A stretch of 64,000 nt of DNA, from the NCBI GenBank assembly GCA_030527185.1, contig JAUNBF010000009.1, forward strand, positions 1 to 64,000. Reading direction: 5' to 3'. A model generated the notes under the pieces. It was not told the origin of the DNA. It saw only the letters and a program-made list of their open reading frames with translations, and made no database searches. Each line of letters opens with the position of its first letter. Positions within the stretch are counted from its first letter, which is position 1. Origin of the DNA: Planctomycetia bacterium (GTDB lineage: Bacteria > Planctomycetota > Planctomycetia > Pirellulales > Thermoguttaceae). Made by a program: the position numbers and the translations under genes. Below, piece by piece: positions 8,535 through 17,882 of this stretch.

Positions 8535-9533
8535 ATGAACATTCTTTTGCAAAAAACTCTCATTGCGGTATGCGTGGCCGCGACCGTCAGTACAGCATGG
8601 ACAGCTTTCGGGGCACCCAGACCCAATCGAGAAGCCAAACAATTCAAGTACAGCACCACCATTGAGAAGGAGCGGCCGGAGCTGAATGAGGAGACCAAAC
8701 GATTGATTTCCGCCTATCGCCGCAATCCCAGCAAGGAAAACCTGGCCGCGTTGAGAAAACAGGTGGAAATCAACTACGACAAAGTGATCGCTCGTAAAAA
8801 GGCGAAATTGGAGGAGTTGAAGCGAACGGCTCGACATCCGTCCAAGGTTCAGGAAATGCAGGAAATTGTGGATGAGGTGGTTCAGAGCAGAGAGAGCCGA
8901 ATCGAGCAAAGTATGCGACGTTTCACCGATCCGCGTCTCAAACCTGGTTCCCGTGACGCGAAAAGTGACTATTTGCCAGTGATTGGAGCCGCTCAAAATG
9001 TGTCGATCGCGTACACGCCAGTTACCAACGAGGATTATGCCCAATTCCTCAAGGCAACGAAACGAAAGCCGCCGAAGGATTGGGTGCGTGGGGTCATGCC
9101 AGCGGACAGGGCACAACACCCCGTGGTGAATGTTTCCCATGCAGACGCGGTCGCGTATTGCCAATGGCTCACAAGTCGGGATGGTCAGGCCATTTACCGC
9201 CTGCCGACGGAAGAGGAATGGGAATATGCCGCTGGACACATGCCGAAAGACGCGGATTTTAATTGCGGCGAGAACAATGACACAACACCGGTCGATGCCT
9301 ACGAAAAAACGCGGTCGGCCTGCGGCGCCATCGACATGTGGGGCAATTGCTGGGAATGGACGTCCACCAAAATCACTTCCTCCAACACAAAACGCGGCAA
9401 ACCGGTCATGGCAGTAAAAGGTGGTTCCTGGTCTTCGTCTCGGATGGACTGCCGTACCGAACGAAAAGATGAGGGGAGAGAGGCCGCCAAGGGGTTCGGA
9501 GATGTCAGTTTCCGAGTCATTCGTGAAGATTGA
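8535..9533 (+). CDS. Exported SUMF1/formylglycine-enzyme-fold protein
   Basis: 332 residues from ATG 8535, preceded by GAAGGAGAA and opening a signal peptide ending at AFG-AP. Residues about 30-150 are a charged helical, coiled-coil-like region. The rest is the FGE-sulfatase fold: YTPVTNEDYAQFL, HPVVNVSHADAVAYCQWL, RLPTEEEWEYAA, MWGNCWEWT and GGSWSSSRMDC. The oxidative centre of true FGE needs two cysteines in the GGS region; only the last one is visible, so formylglycine-generating activity is doubtful. A 14-bp perfect terminator follows. Confidence 0.8.
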   Translation: MNILLQKTLIAVCVAATVSTAWTAFGAPRPNREAKQFKYSTTIEKERPELNEETKRLISAYRRNPSKENLAALRKQVEINYDKVIARKKAKLEELKRTARHPSKVQEMQEIVDEVVQSRESRIEQSMRRFTDPRLKPGSRDAKSDYLPVIGAAQNVSIAYTPVTNEDYAQFLKATKRKPPKDWVRGVMPADRAQHPVVNVSHADAVAYCQWLTSRDGQAIYRLPTEEEWEYAAGHMPKDADFNCGENNDTTPVDAYEKTRSACGAIDMWGNCWEWTSTKITSSNTKRGKPVMAVKGGSWSSSRMDCRTERKDEGREAAKGFGDVSFRVIRED

Positions 9534-9568
9534 AAGAGAACACGGCCTGAACCAATAGGCGATTGCTT

Positions 9569-9608
9569 GTGAAAGGACTCCCGGATAAAATTTGGGGAGT
9601 CCTTTCAC
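9569..9608 (+). terminator. Strong terminator after the SUMF1-fold gene
   Basis: A 14-bp perfect stem (9569-9582 with 9595-9608) whose arms read GTGAAAGGACTCCC and its complement, with a 12-base loop. Confidence 0.8.
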
Positions 9609-9609
9609 T

Positions 9610-9638
9610 TGAATTTGATGACAAAACGTGTTAGAATA
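9610..9638 (+). promoter_or_regulatory. Promoter of the metallo-beta-lactamase-fold gene
   Basis: TTGAAT at 9610-9615, a 17-bp spacer and TAGAAT at 9633-9638. The position implies a transcript start near 9645, which rules out the upstream in-frame ATG at 9643 and supports the start at 9685. Confidence 0.65.
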
Positions 9639-9684
9639 AGGCATGAAGCGTTTTTTCGCAGAAAATGAAGGAAAGGAGAAGTTT

Positions 9685-10452
9685 ATGTTTCGATTCTTGT
9701 TTGCCATTCAGATGTTTGCCATCCTGATATTTTCCGGCAGGTCCGTAAGTGCGGAGGTGCGAATTTTTGAAGATACGGAGTGCAAAATTTATGCCATTGA
9801 GGATGCGCCGACACGTCCGAAAGCCACGCTTTTTTCCAGCGTCGATCCGCACGAGCGTTTCGTTCCATCCGCCAGGGATTATGCCGGCTCGGTGAATGTG
9901 TTTATCGTGGAGTTCAAGGCCAATGGCAGACGTGTTATGATCGATACCGGATTTGGCGCACCACAAGGTAAGCTGATGAACGAGTTGAGAAAAGCAAAGA
10001 TTGCTCCAAAAAGTATCTCCGATATTCTCCTCACGCACATTCACCCCGATCACGTCGGTGGCCTGCCGGGATTCCCGAACGCCAGGGTTCATATCGCGAA
10101 AACGGAATATGAAATGTGGAAAAGCGACCCTTCCCGGGAAAATCTTGCCAAATACCTGCCGGAAGAGGAGGACCTGATTCTGTTCGAGTACGCCACGGAG
10201 GTGATTCCCGGCATTCAGGCGATCAAATGTGCCGGACACACGCCGGGACATACGGTTTTCCGAATGAAGAATCGTTATTTTGTCGGCGATATTCTTCACG
10301 CTCTCGATCTGCAAATCGAACACCCGTCCTTCTGTGCCCGTTACGACATGAATCCCCGACAAGCGGCTGCCAGTCGAAAATTTGCGATAGAAAACTTCCA
10401 CGGCGAATGGTTCGGTGCCCATATTCCATTTCCTGGAAGATACTGTCCCTGA
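9685..10452 (+). CDS. Exported metallo-beta-lactamase-fold hydrolase
   Basis: 255 residues from ATG 9685, with AAGGAGAA just upstream and a signal peptide ending at SVSA-EV. The zinc-binding motif HxHxDH is complete (H118, H120, D122, H123, in THIHPDHVGG). Later metal ligands are plausible at CAGHTPGH and GDILH. The fold covers lactonases, glyoxalases and many unknown hydrolases; the substrate cannot be inferred. It stands alone between a strong terminator and an insertion sequence. Confidence 0.85.
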   Translation: MFRFLFAIQMFAILIFSGRSVSAEVRIFEDTECKIYAIEDAPTRPKATLFSSVDPHERFVPSARDYAGSVNVFIVEFKANGRRVMIDTGFGAPQGKLMNELRKAKIAPKSISDILLTHIHPDHVGGLPGFPNARVHIAKTEYEMWKSDPSRENLAKYLPEEEDLILFEYATEVIPGIQAIKCAGHTPGHTVFRMKNRYFVGDILHALDLQIEHPSFCARYDMNPRQAAASRKFAIENFHGEWFGAHIPFPGRYCP

Positions 10453-10568
10453 CAAAATCGGCACTTACGCCACCCCCGTCGCGCAAACTGCCCAATCCCA
10501 GGAACGGACGGGGTGAAAATTCATCCCGAATGGTTGAAATGCCACCGAGAACACGTAGGTTGTGTTTA

Positions 10569-11400
10569 GGACTTATCCGAAAACAATTAAGCATTCTCCC
10601 AAATTTTGCCGATAATAAGGAATATAGGAGGAATATCGAATGGTACGCACACATCCATGGGAAATATCGGACGCATTTTGGGCGGAGGTGGAGCCGTTGA
10701 TTCCGACGAAGGAGGAATGTCGGGACAAAAACGGCGAGTACAAACGCAAGTCGGGCGGGGGTCGGAAGCGGAAGGAGGATGACAGAAGTTGTTTTGCTGC
10801 AATGGTTTACGTCTTGCGGACGGGAACTATTGGGAACGCTTTGCCACGCGAAAAGTTTGGCGGACTGGGGTCGTCGGCACTGCATTATCGGTTCCAACTC
10901 TGGGAACGCGGCGGGCTTTTCGAGCGAATTTGGGAGGCTGGGTTGAACAAATTTGACGAATTGGAGGGTATCGACTGGGAGTGGCAGTCGGCGGACGGCT
11001 GTCCCATTAAAGCCCCCCTCACGACGGAATCTGCCGGAGCCAATTCGACGGATCGGGGGAAAAATGGGGTCGAAAACCAACGTCTTCGTGGAGGGTCACG
11101 GTGTCCCGCTCTCCATCGTCGTTTGCGGGGCGAATCGGCATGATTCGGTCATGCTGGAATCCTTCTCGCGGAACGTTTCGTGTCCCCGGACGAAGCTGCC
11201 GCGCTTTCCCTAAACCTTTGTCTGGAAGTAGGTTACGTCGGTCGCCAAGCTGTCGTCGAAGCGTCTCACTCCTGACGCAAACCCTTCCGCAAACTCTCCC
11301 CCCCGCTACGAAAAAACCGACAAATCCTACGACGCTCTCCTACATCTCACCGCTGGGATGATAGCGTTGAATAAAGCTGCTGCTATTTACGGATAAATCC
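10569..11400 (+). mobile_element. IS5-family insertion sequence, decayed
   Basis: An 832-bp element bounded by near-perfect inverted repeats (10569-10583 and 11386-11400; 13 of 15 positions match, core TTATCCG). It is flanked by the trinucleotide TTA on both sides (10566-10568 and 11401-11403), consistent with the 3-bp TNA target duplication known for some IS5 groups. The transposase inside is broken. The 116 bp between the preceding gene and the left end contain nothing recognised. Confidence 0.8.
10640..11396 (+). pseudogene. IS5-family transposase, frameshifted
   Basis: The opening reading frame has a good AGGAGG site and the IS5-type N-terminus WEISDAFWAEVEPLIP. The frame is lost near 11055, in a run of G and A, where homology passes into the +1 frame (SKTNVFVEGHGVPLSIVV, CGANRHDSVML). 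Further in-frame stops near 11214 and 11268 and missing sequence precede the family's C-terminus (FRKLSPRYEKTDKSYDAL). The first break could be mistaken for programmed frameshifting, but the later stops make it a pseudogene. Confidence 0.8.
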
Positions 11401-11404
11401 TTAT

Positions 11405-12667
11405 TCATTTTTGTTTCTTTAACAAATCGCCAGATTCCTGCACATAGTCACGTTGGAAGAAAAAGAGCCGTCCCAGAAGGATGATTCCCCCTCCCGCCAA
11501 CGCGACCCAGGAAAGGGAGGCCATGGCGGTCACAAAATTGGTCTGCTGTTTCAACATGGCAAGCAGGAGCGGGCCAAACGCACTGACAATCATCGCCACG
11601 GAAAGCATCAGACCACTGGCGGAAGCTCGGATTTGGGGCGGGATGAAGTCGAACAAGGCGGCAAAAAGATTCGAGTCGTAAATCCCCCGCATCCAGCCGA
11701 ATAAGGCCATCCCCGCAATGCAGCCACCCAGGCTCGGTGCGGTCGCCAGGAGATAAACGCACGGAGCGCAGAGCAACAGACTGACCCCCTCCAACTCCAT
11801 CCGAATCGCCTGTCGCCGGCCAGCCCACCGATCGGAGAGCCAACCCCCCAGCAAAACGCCGAACACGGCCGCCACCAGGTGCGAAAACGTGGCGTGAAAA
11901 CCGGCATGAATGGGGTTTAGCCCAAACTCATCCTGCAAGAATGTTGGCATCCAGGTGTAAAACGCCAGTCCCACAAAATTGAATGCCGCAAAGCCCAGCC
12001 AAAGAGCCAGGATGGACGGACGGGTGAAAATCTCCCGCAGCGTGTAGAAAATGCCGGGAGAGGCCTCTTTTTCCGCAACCATTCCCCCTTCTTCCTCCCG
12101 GTCTTTCCAGTCGTTCCGCAACCGCCAGGCCATCCAAAGTGCCAGACCAATCCCGATCGTTCCGAAGACACCAAACGCGACACGCCAGCCAAAATGAACC
12201 GCCAACCAACCGGACAGGACGCTGCTGATAATCATCCCGACGTAGAGCGACGACTGGTGAATCCCCATGGCCGTGGCACGTGTACGTGTGTGGTACTGGC
12301 TGATCAGGGCATTGGCTGCCGGATAATAAAACGCCTCGCCACCCCCCGTCGCCAGCGAACGGAAGAGAATCAGCCCAACCAATCCCGTCGTCCACCCGGT
12401 CAAAACCGTTGCCACCGACCAGAAGAGGATACTTCCCACGACGATACTTTTCCGACGAATCCGGTCTCCCAGAAATCCCGCCAGAGGAACGAGAATCCCA
12501 TACGTCAGCATGAATGCCGTCACCACCCAGCCCGACTGAATATCGCTCAACCCCAAATCCCCCTGAATATTCTTGAGCAGAACGTTATAAATCTGCCGGT
12601 CGGCCTGATTCAGGAAATAGGCAAACCACAAAAAAATCAACAATTCCCAGCGATAAAATGGTTTCAT
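11405..12667 (-). CDS. MFS transporter, sugar acid/sugar phosphate permease type
   Basis: 420 residues from the ATG at 12667, which opens MKPFYRWELLIF; a longer frame exists but adds a non-membrane stretch. Twelve hydrophobic segments are apparent. The loop motif GDRIRRKS after segment 2 and the second-half match LSDRWAGRRQ are typical of the major facilitator superfamily. The sequence (FLNQADRQIYNV) resembles anion/hexuronate symporters. It shares a 41-bp upstream element with the glycan-degradation cluster that starts at 23721, suggesting that it imports a product of that cluster. It ends immediately beside the insertion sequence. Confidence 0.85.
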   Translation of the reverse strand: MKPFYRWELLIFLWFAYFLNQADRQIYNVLLKNIQGDLGLSDIQSGWVVTAFMLTYGILVPLAGFLGDRIRRKSIVVGSILFWSVATVLTGWTTGLVGLILFRSLATGGGEAFYYPAANALISQYHTRTRATAMGIHQSSLYVGMIISSVLSGWLAVHFGWRVAFGVFGTIGIGLALWMAWRLRNDWKDREEEGGMVAEKEASPGIFYTLREIFTRPSILALWLGFAAFNFVGLAFYTWMPTFLQDEFGLNPIHAGFHATFSHLVAAVFGVLLGGWLSDRWAGRRQAIRMELEGVSLLLCAPCVYLLATAPSLGGCIAGMALFGWMRGIYDSNLFAALFDFIPPQIRASASGLMLSVAMIVSAFGPLLLAMLKQQTNFVTAMASLSWVALAGGGIILLGRLFFFQRDYVQESGDLLKKQK

Positions 12668-12745
12668 CTCTTCTTTCCCCGTGGACAGGAAGGTTGGACA
12701 GGTTCCCGACGTCTCTTTTATCGTACCCTCTCCCCGCTTTCCCGG

Positions 12746-12786
12746 CAAGATGTAAAAAATGAAAGAAGGGGTATAAAATTGTCAAT
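12746..12786 (-). promoter_or_regulatory. Shared upstream element (promoter/operator), copy A
   Basis: 33 of 41 positions are identical to 23799-23839, with a block of five consecutive differences in the middle. On the minus strand it begins with TTGACA (12785-12780), has ATTTTATACC in the spacer, a weak TCATTT -10 at the 17-bp position, and CAAGAT (plus-strand reading) at the other end. It lies about 80-120 bp ahead of the MFS start. Confidence 0.6.
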
Positions 12787-12804
12787 ATTTTCGTTTTTTT
12801 CTCC

Positions 12805-13710
12805 TTATTCCGAAAAAACCGTTCCGTCGTTGCACGCTGCCAGGCACTTGAAAACGCCCAATTCCATCGAATTTCCCAAAAACGAAACGCTCCCATCCCC
12901 ACGAGCAAAATTCACCCCTCCCGGATGTTCGCTCTGAAATGGAAGATAGCCGAAAAGAACGCCGTTTCGCCGTTCCACCACGATATTGAACCGATACTGA
13001 TCGACCACCTTGAAAGAATAGTAGTGCCGATCGGCAGGCGAATTGGAGCCATAAACCCAGTGCCGAAGATTCCCCATCGGCCAGGCATAGCTCCCCGACC
13101 TGTCCGCCTGAATCCACTCTCCGATCAGAAGCGTCTGGCTCAATCCATCGCTCACATCCGCCGAACAAACCGATTTTGCCCACTGGAAAAGACCGTTTTG
13201 GGGAATATCGCCCACGCCGGACTTTTCCACCGCAATCCCCTCGAAAGTCGCTCCTCCCACCCCCTGATAATGCGTCCGAAAGCCGTATTCATGCCCACGA
13301 CTGGCCGTGTACAATTTCGGCTGCGAGCAAGACGGACACTGGTACATCGGCATGGGAAGGGTCAGCAAGTCACTCAACGGATTCAATAAATACGAAGCTC
13401 TTTTCGTAAAATCGATCTGATCGTAAACCGCCTGCTGTTCGATATGGGGAAGGATCGTTGCCATCCAACCAAAATTGTCCGCCCCGACAATGTTGACAAA
13501 ATTTTGATCATTCACCCCCATCGGAAACCGATCTTCATGAAGCGTCATGTAGTTATGACAGCCCAGCGCATTTTGACGCAAGTGGTTCTGGCACTGCATG
13601 TTCCGTGCCGCCTCCCGTGCCTGCTGGACGGCGGGAAGGAGTAGCCCGACGAGCATTCCGATAATCGCAATGACGACCAGAAGCTCCACCAACGTAAACG
13701 CTTTTTTCAT
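12805..13710 (-). CDS. Pseudopilin-like DUF1559 protein
   Basis: 301 residues. The N-terminus is a class III signal: a short leader, then FTLVELLVVIAIIGMLVG, which a prepilin peptidase would cut and methylate before the Phe. The rest is the DUF1559 domain found in large paralogous families in Planctomycetota, ending in a conserved HPGGVNFARGDGSV stretch. Such proteins are thought to form surface or secretion-linked pseudopilins. Its ATG overlaps the TGA of the upstream PEP-CTERM gene (ATGA), and its ribosome binding site lies inside that gene's last codons, so the two are translationally coupled. Confidence 0.9.
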   Translation of the reverse strand: MKKAFTLVELLVVIAIIGMLVGLLLPAVQQAREAARNMQCQNHLRQNALGCHNYMTLHEDRFPMGVNDQNFVNIVGADNFGWMATILPHIEQQAVYDQIDFTKRASYLLNPLSDLLTLPMPMYQCPSCSQPKLYTASRGHEYGFRTHYQGVGGATFEGIAVEKSGVGDIPQNGLFQWAKSVCSADVSDGLSQTLLIGEWIQADRSGSYAWPMGNLRHWVYGSNSPADRHYYSFKVVDQYRFNIVVERRNGVLFGYLPFQSEHPGGVNFARGDGSVSFLGNSMELGVFKCLAACNDGTVFSE

Positions 13711-15328
13711 GGCTCCCTCCTTTTCTTAAAGAATCTTCCCCACGCCAGAAATCCCAGAATCCCTCCGGCCAACAGCCACATCGAAGCTGGTTCGGGAACG
13801 GCCTGCCAACCGATTCCCGTGACTTGAAAATTCGCGCCATAAAACTGGTTGAAGTCGGAAAAATCCCAGGCCAGCCAGGAACCTGAATTCAGCCCGGTCA
13901 GAAGAATCCCACCATTTTCCGTCAGACTTGCCCCGACATCGTAATACGTCCGCAGACTCTCATCCGCATCGTTCATCCACAGAATCAAGTCGTCCAGCCC
14001 CACATCGGAAGAAGTATTTTCGCTGAAATAAAACGCGATCGCCCAATTCTCCTCCGACGGCACGTCCAACAATTCCACAAATCCTTTCGCCGAAGGGGTT
14101 TGCGACAAATCGAGAAAAGCCTTTCCGACGAATGCCAATTCCCCTTTTTTCTGATTGGAATCCAGCGTCGCCACATATTCTTTCGTTCCGTTCCCGCTGA
14201 GTGTCCAGAGACTGGAGTCGAGAATGCTGCCGTTATCCGCAACATTTCGTACCACAGTGCCCGATTTCAAAAGAACATGCTGTGAATTTTCCAGAATCGT
14301 TACGCCGGACGCAATTCCCAAGTCGATATTTTGCCGCCACGCAATATCTCCTTGGGCTGTAATCGTAGAAATTCCACCGTCGGCAAACATAAAATGGGTC
14401 GTGGTTGTAGAACCGGCCTGGATAGCGATATAATTACCTGCCTGAGCTGAAAGATCGGTTCCGAGAAACGTGATTTCGTTCGTGCCCGTCCCCGAATTCC
14501 AGTTTCCCGTCGTTTTCAGGCTCCCTCCAGTAATGACCAACTGCGATGTTCGGCCAGTCCTTGCCATGTAAAAATCCCCCCCGACGTTCACGTTCCCCCC
14601 CGACATCAGGAATGTGGCCGAATCGGGCGTTCCTGTTTGAGTACTGTCGTCGGTGCCTGCCAGAGAAAAGGTTTTCGTCTGGATCGTTCCGCCCGAAAGT
14701 ACCAAAGTTCCGTTGGCTCGCTCGGTACTGTTTCCTTTGGCTACGATCAGATGGTTGCTCTGAACTTCTCCCCCCGTCATCTCCATTCTGCCAACATCGG
14801 CTTGCGAAATATTGAGAAAATCGCTCGCTTTTAAGAGTCCGCCTTCCACCAGAACTTTCCCACGGGAGCCAAGCCCACTGGTGATGCCAATCTGGTTGAA
14901 TGTCACGGTTCCGTTTTTCAGATGAAAAAGATTGTTGGAGGATTCGTTACGTCCGACAACCAACTTTCCCGTCGATTCGACCGTCCCGCCATCGACCAGG
15001 AACGTGCTGGGATTCGCTCCATTCGCAAGTCCAACATACCAATAACCCGACCCGGCCATTTTTCCACCCAAAACCGATACCAGACCGTTGGCAGTCAAGT
15101 CTGTCGCGACGCTCACTTCCCCAGAAGAAATGGTGTACGTATCTGAAGAGCGTACCGTGTTACTTCCCACATCCGGCACGGCACTTCCGTTGATGTACCA
15201 GTGAGCAGAATCCCACGCATTCTTCGATCCATCCCAGACAAATTCGCTCCCGCAAGAATCTTCTAAACTACCCCCCCCCCGCAAATTAACACTCCTAGAA
15301 ACACCTTCAACCACAGTTTCGTTTTCAT
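13707..15328 (-). CDS. Exported repeat protein with PEP-CTERM signal; frame interrupted by a G10 run
   Basis: About 540 residues if read through the homopolymer. ATG 15328 begins an export signal (MKTKLWLKVFLGVLICG) that runs into ten consecutive G on the coding strand (15271-15280). As written this frame stops at once; 11 or 8 G would join it to the long frame continuing SLEDSCGSEFVWDG. The body consists of beta-helix, autotransporter-like repeats (GGTVESTGKLVVGR type), and it ends with VPEPASMWLLAGGILGFL plus a basic tail, an exosortase (PEP-CTERM) signal. A clear promoter lies upstream. Either a phase-variable gene in the off state or a homopolymer sequencing error. Confidence 0.8.
15271..15280. 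repeat. Homopolymer C10 (G10 on the coding strand)
   Basis: It falls at codons 17-20 of the gene starting at 15328. The 13 bases after the run on the plus strand (GCAAATTAACACT) are identical to those after the C11 run at 25295-25305. Confidence 0.9.
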
Positions 15329-15392
15329 TGTTTCACCCTTTCTTTTTGAAGAATTTTCCAACCGACGTTTCCAAATTTCATCAGGCTCTTTC

Positions 15393-15421
15393 AGTATATC
15401 CTGCCGCACACCTCATGTCAA
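15393..15421 (-). promoter_or_regulatory. Promoter of the PEP-CTERM/pseudopilin pair
   Basis: On the minus strand TTGACA (15421-15416), a 17-bp spacer and TATACT (15398-15393), preceded by an AT-rich stretch like an UP element. The leader to ATG 15328 is about 60 nt. Confidence 0.8.
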
Positions 15422-15526
15422 GCAAAAAATACTATAATTTTTGATAAATTTTTTATACAAAATGTAAGGCCTCCACCCTCCCCTCCCACCCAACATATCA
15501 ATGTTTTAGTTACCAATCACCCATTA

Positions 15527-17836
15527 TCAATTAAAAAACCTGGCATTTTCCGCCATTTTTAACATCGTTTGACGATAATTTTCCGGGGTACGTTCCAGTT
15601 GAGGTCGCATTTCTGGAAGCGGTGTCTGCATCATTTGGTTGTAAAACGCCGTTTGTTTCTGGAAAAAGTCGCCCGGACGGGTAAATTTTTCCGACTTTTC
15701 GCCCGTTGCGTAATCTTTCACACATCGCGCAATCTCTTGAATAACAGGGAGATACCATCGATCCGCCACTTCGTATTGATGGGAGCGACAGTAACCACAC
15801 GACGCGTTGTCGAGAAGCACTTGCCCAAAATTAGGATTCCGAATCGGCTCGATGGCGTGGCAGCGTTCCCACGTCTCGTAGAGCGAATAGTCCTCGTGCA
15901 GTGCCAGAATATCCCGCATTCCTTCCGCCAGCGCAACCAGCGTATCTGCTTTTTTCGCCACCGTTGCCGCGTCGCATTTCCCGGCCTGGTAATCGTGAGC
16001 CGACAGAATGGTTGCAATGCGAGCATACGTCAACAATCGGTCGGCGGTCGTTCTTGCCAGGTCAATCGTATCCCGCCGCAGGAATGGATCGTTCCAGTCA
16101 ATTTCGGCCAAACGTCGAAAAATCGCTTCGGCATTTGCCAGTCGCGGGCCTTGCAAGTTAGCCTGCGTCTTCCAGATATTCGCGTTCGACCAGTCGGCAC
16201 GGGAACGTAGCAACTGCGAACCGTAATTATCGCCCCAGTGCAACAGTTGCGAAAGAGGAATCACGTCCTGCCAGATTGCTTTCATCTTTTCCGCCTGATG
16301 GCCATAACGCTGTCGGCAGAAATCGTCCAGCAACTCCTCCACCGATTTTTTCCCGGCTTGCCAGGCATTTTCGGTAAAATAGTGGAGCAGGAAAATGTCG
16401 GTATGCGAACTTTCCGGCCAGAAAATGTATCCCTGGCAATACGGGTCGTTGAGAATCGCCTTCTGACGCTCTTCCAGAAGAGGATAATTGGCTCGGATGT
16501 CGAGAGCATTTTCGTAGGCAAGGAAGATTCCAAACGTGTAGGGAAATTTCCCCACAACGCCCCAGTTGGTAAAGTTGTTTTCTCCCATAGCGTCTGCTTC
16601 ATAGTCCCAAACGATTGTTTTATAAGGACTTAACTGGGTAACGAACTCCTGTACTTCTTCCGGTTTCCAGCCCCAATAAAAATCCCACCCTGCCAGCAGA
16701 AGCGGAGCGTTGGGATAATGCTTCCGCAAATTCTGAATCAGCCGTCGGTAAGCGTAGAGTTTCAGACGGAGGTTGTCCTCACGGTCTTTGTAACAGTGCC
16801 GTTCCGCAACGCCAATCGTATGAAAAAGCTCTGGTTTTCCATAATGTTCGATATGCGTTTGCGTCAATTTCCAGTAATTCTCCAGATTTTTATCCAGACG
16901 GATGTCCCACACCAAATCGGTCGGATGGCCGTAAGCGCCACCTTCCTGTGGCAGAAATTCCGGCTTCACCGTGTCCAGAAAAGCCTGCGGCGTGCGGGAA
17001 TACCAGTGGCTCATCGTCCCGAAATCTTCCGGGTGCATCAAATCCCGCTCAAAAGCGTAGTCCAAAAGCGCTTTCCGCAGCTTCCCGCGGTACTCCAACG
17101 ACCAGAACAACGAACGGTTGTCGTAACCACTCATCGCTTCGGGAATCGGCTTGGCGGGATCGGGGTACGGCACAATTTCCGGGAAGGCTTTCTGAAAAAC
17201 GTCGTCCATCCCGATTCGTAACATGAACAAATTCAACCGTTTTTTGAGAATCCAGTCGATTTCCTTCTCCCAATCTTCCAGTCCCCAGTGTTCTGCCTGA
17301 AACCGCGTCAGTCCCCGGTGGGCAAAGTAGCGCAGGCCGCGATAGGTAAACTGCGGCGACTCGTGCGCGTCCCACCCTTCCAGCGAAATCGTCTCTTTTC
17401 GGGGAACCACCTCACCATCCCAGAACCAGTGACATCCCTGGCGTTCCAGAAAATCGTAGACCGCGTACAACGTCGAACGGCCACGTCCCCCGGCCAGAAT
17501 CAGATGATTCCGATCACCATCCTTCACCGAGAGAATCCGGTAGTCGTCGGACGCTATTTTCAAGGGAAAATCGGCAATCACTTTCCGCTCCACCAATTCC
17601 CGCACCAATGGTTGCACCGCGTCGGAGCCGAGAATCACGTATTCCTCCTCCGCGTTACTTTCCGCCACCATCGGCAGGCGTTTTCCGGTCATTTGTTCGT
17701 AATACTTCTGAAATTCCTTTCCAGCAATCTCGTACGCCGGTTCCGCGTTAGGTGGGAGCAAAATTTTCAACTCCCCACCCCACACAACCATCCCAACAAA
17801 AATGCCGAACAACATCATACCAAGCCTAAAAAACAT
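15527..17836 (-). CDS. Exported GH67N/GH89-like glycoside hydrolase (possible alpha-N-acetylglucosaminidase)
   Basis: 769 residues from ATG 17836, with an AGAGGGAGAGGAAG site upstream and a signal peptide ending at VWG-GE. Residues about 20-150 look like the alpha-glucuronidase N-terminal domain (GAGKEFQKYYEQMTG-like, GRGRSTLYAVYDFLERQG). The middle barrel has WEKEIDWILKKRLNLFML, similar to the NAGLU (GH89) start of the barrel, followed by WDYEADAM and YIFWPESSHTD. The C-terminal third is helical. It may release terminal alpha-linked sugars from host glycans. It is last in the minus-strand cluster, 46 bp after the oxidoreductase gene. The family call is by motif resemblance only. Confidence 0.65.
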   Translation of the reverse strand: MFFRLGMMLFGIFVGMVVWGGELKILLPPNAEPAYEIAGKEFQKYYEQMTGKRLPMVAESNAEEEYVILGSDAVQPLVRELVERKVIADFPLKIASDDYRILSVKDGDRNHLILAGGRGRSTLYAVYDFLERQGCHWFWDGEVVPRKETISLEGWDAHESPQFTYRGLRYFAHRGLTRFQAEHWGLEDWEKEIDWILKKRLNLFMLRIGMDDVFQKAFPEIVPYPDPAKPIPEAMSGYDNRSLFWSLEYRGKLRKALLDYAFERDLMHPEDFGTMSHWYSRTPQAFLDTVKPEFLPQEGGAYGHPTDLVWDIRLDKNLENYWKLTQTHIEHYGKPELFHTIGVAERHCYKDREDNLRLKLYAYRRLIQNLRKHYPNAPLLLAGWDFYWGWKPEEVQEFVTQLSPYKTIVWDYEADAMGENNFTNWGVVGKFPYTFGIFLAYENALDIRANYPLLEERQKAILNDPYCQGYIFWPESSHTDIFLLHYFTENAWQAGKKSVEELLDDFCRQRYGHQAEKMKAIWQDVIPLSQLLHWGDNYGSQLLRSRADWSNANIWKTQANLQGPRLANAEAIFRRLAEIDWNDPFLRRDTIDLARTTADRLLTYARIATILSAHDYQAGKCDAATVAKKADTLVALAEGMRDILALHEDYSLYETWERCHAIEPIRNPNFGQVLLDNASCGYCRSHQYEVADRWYLPVIQEIARCVKDYATGEKSEKFTRPGDFFQKQTAFYNQMMQTPLPEMRPQLERTPENYRQTMLKMAENARFFN

Positions 17837-17882
17837 CTTCCTCTCCCTCTGATAAAACAATGACATCTTAGTTAATGATTAA

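Noticed and set aside
10640-11220. Programmed frameshifting to make the IS5 transposase
   Set aside because: The first frame change looks possible, but further stops and missing sequence follow, so it is decay rather than regulation.
13800-15200. CRISPR-like or tandem DNA repeats in the PEP-CTERM gene
   Set aside because: The repeats are protein-level beta-helix turns with varied DNA, not regularly spaced identical units; no CRISPR array was seen anywhere in the window.
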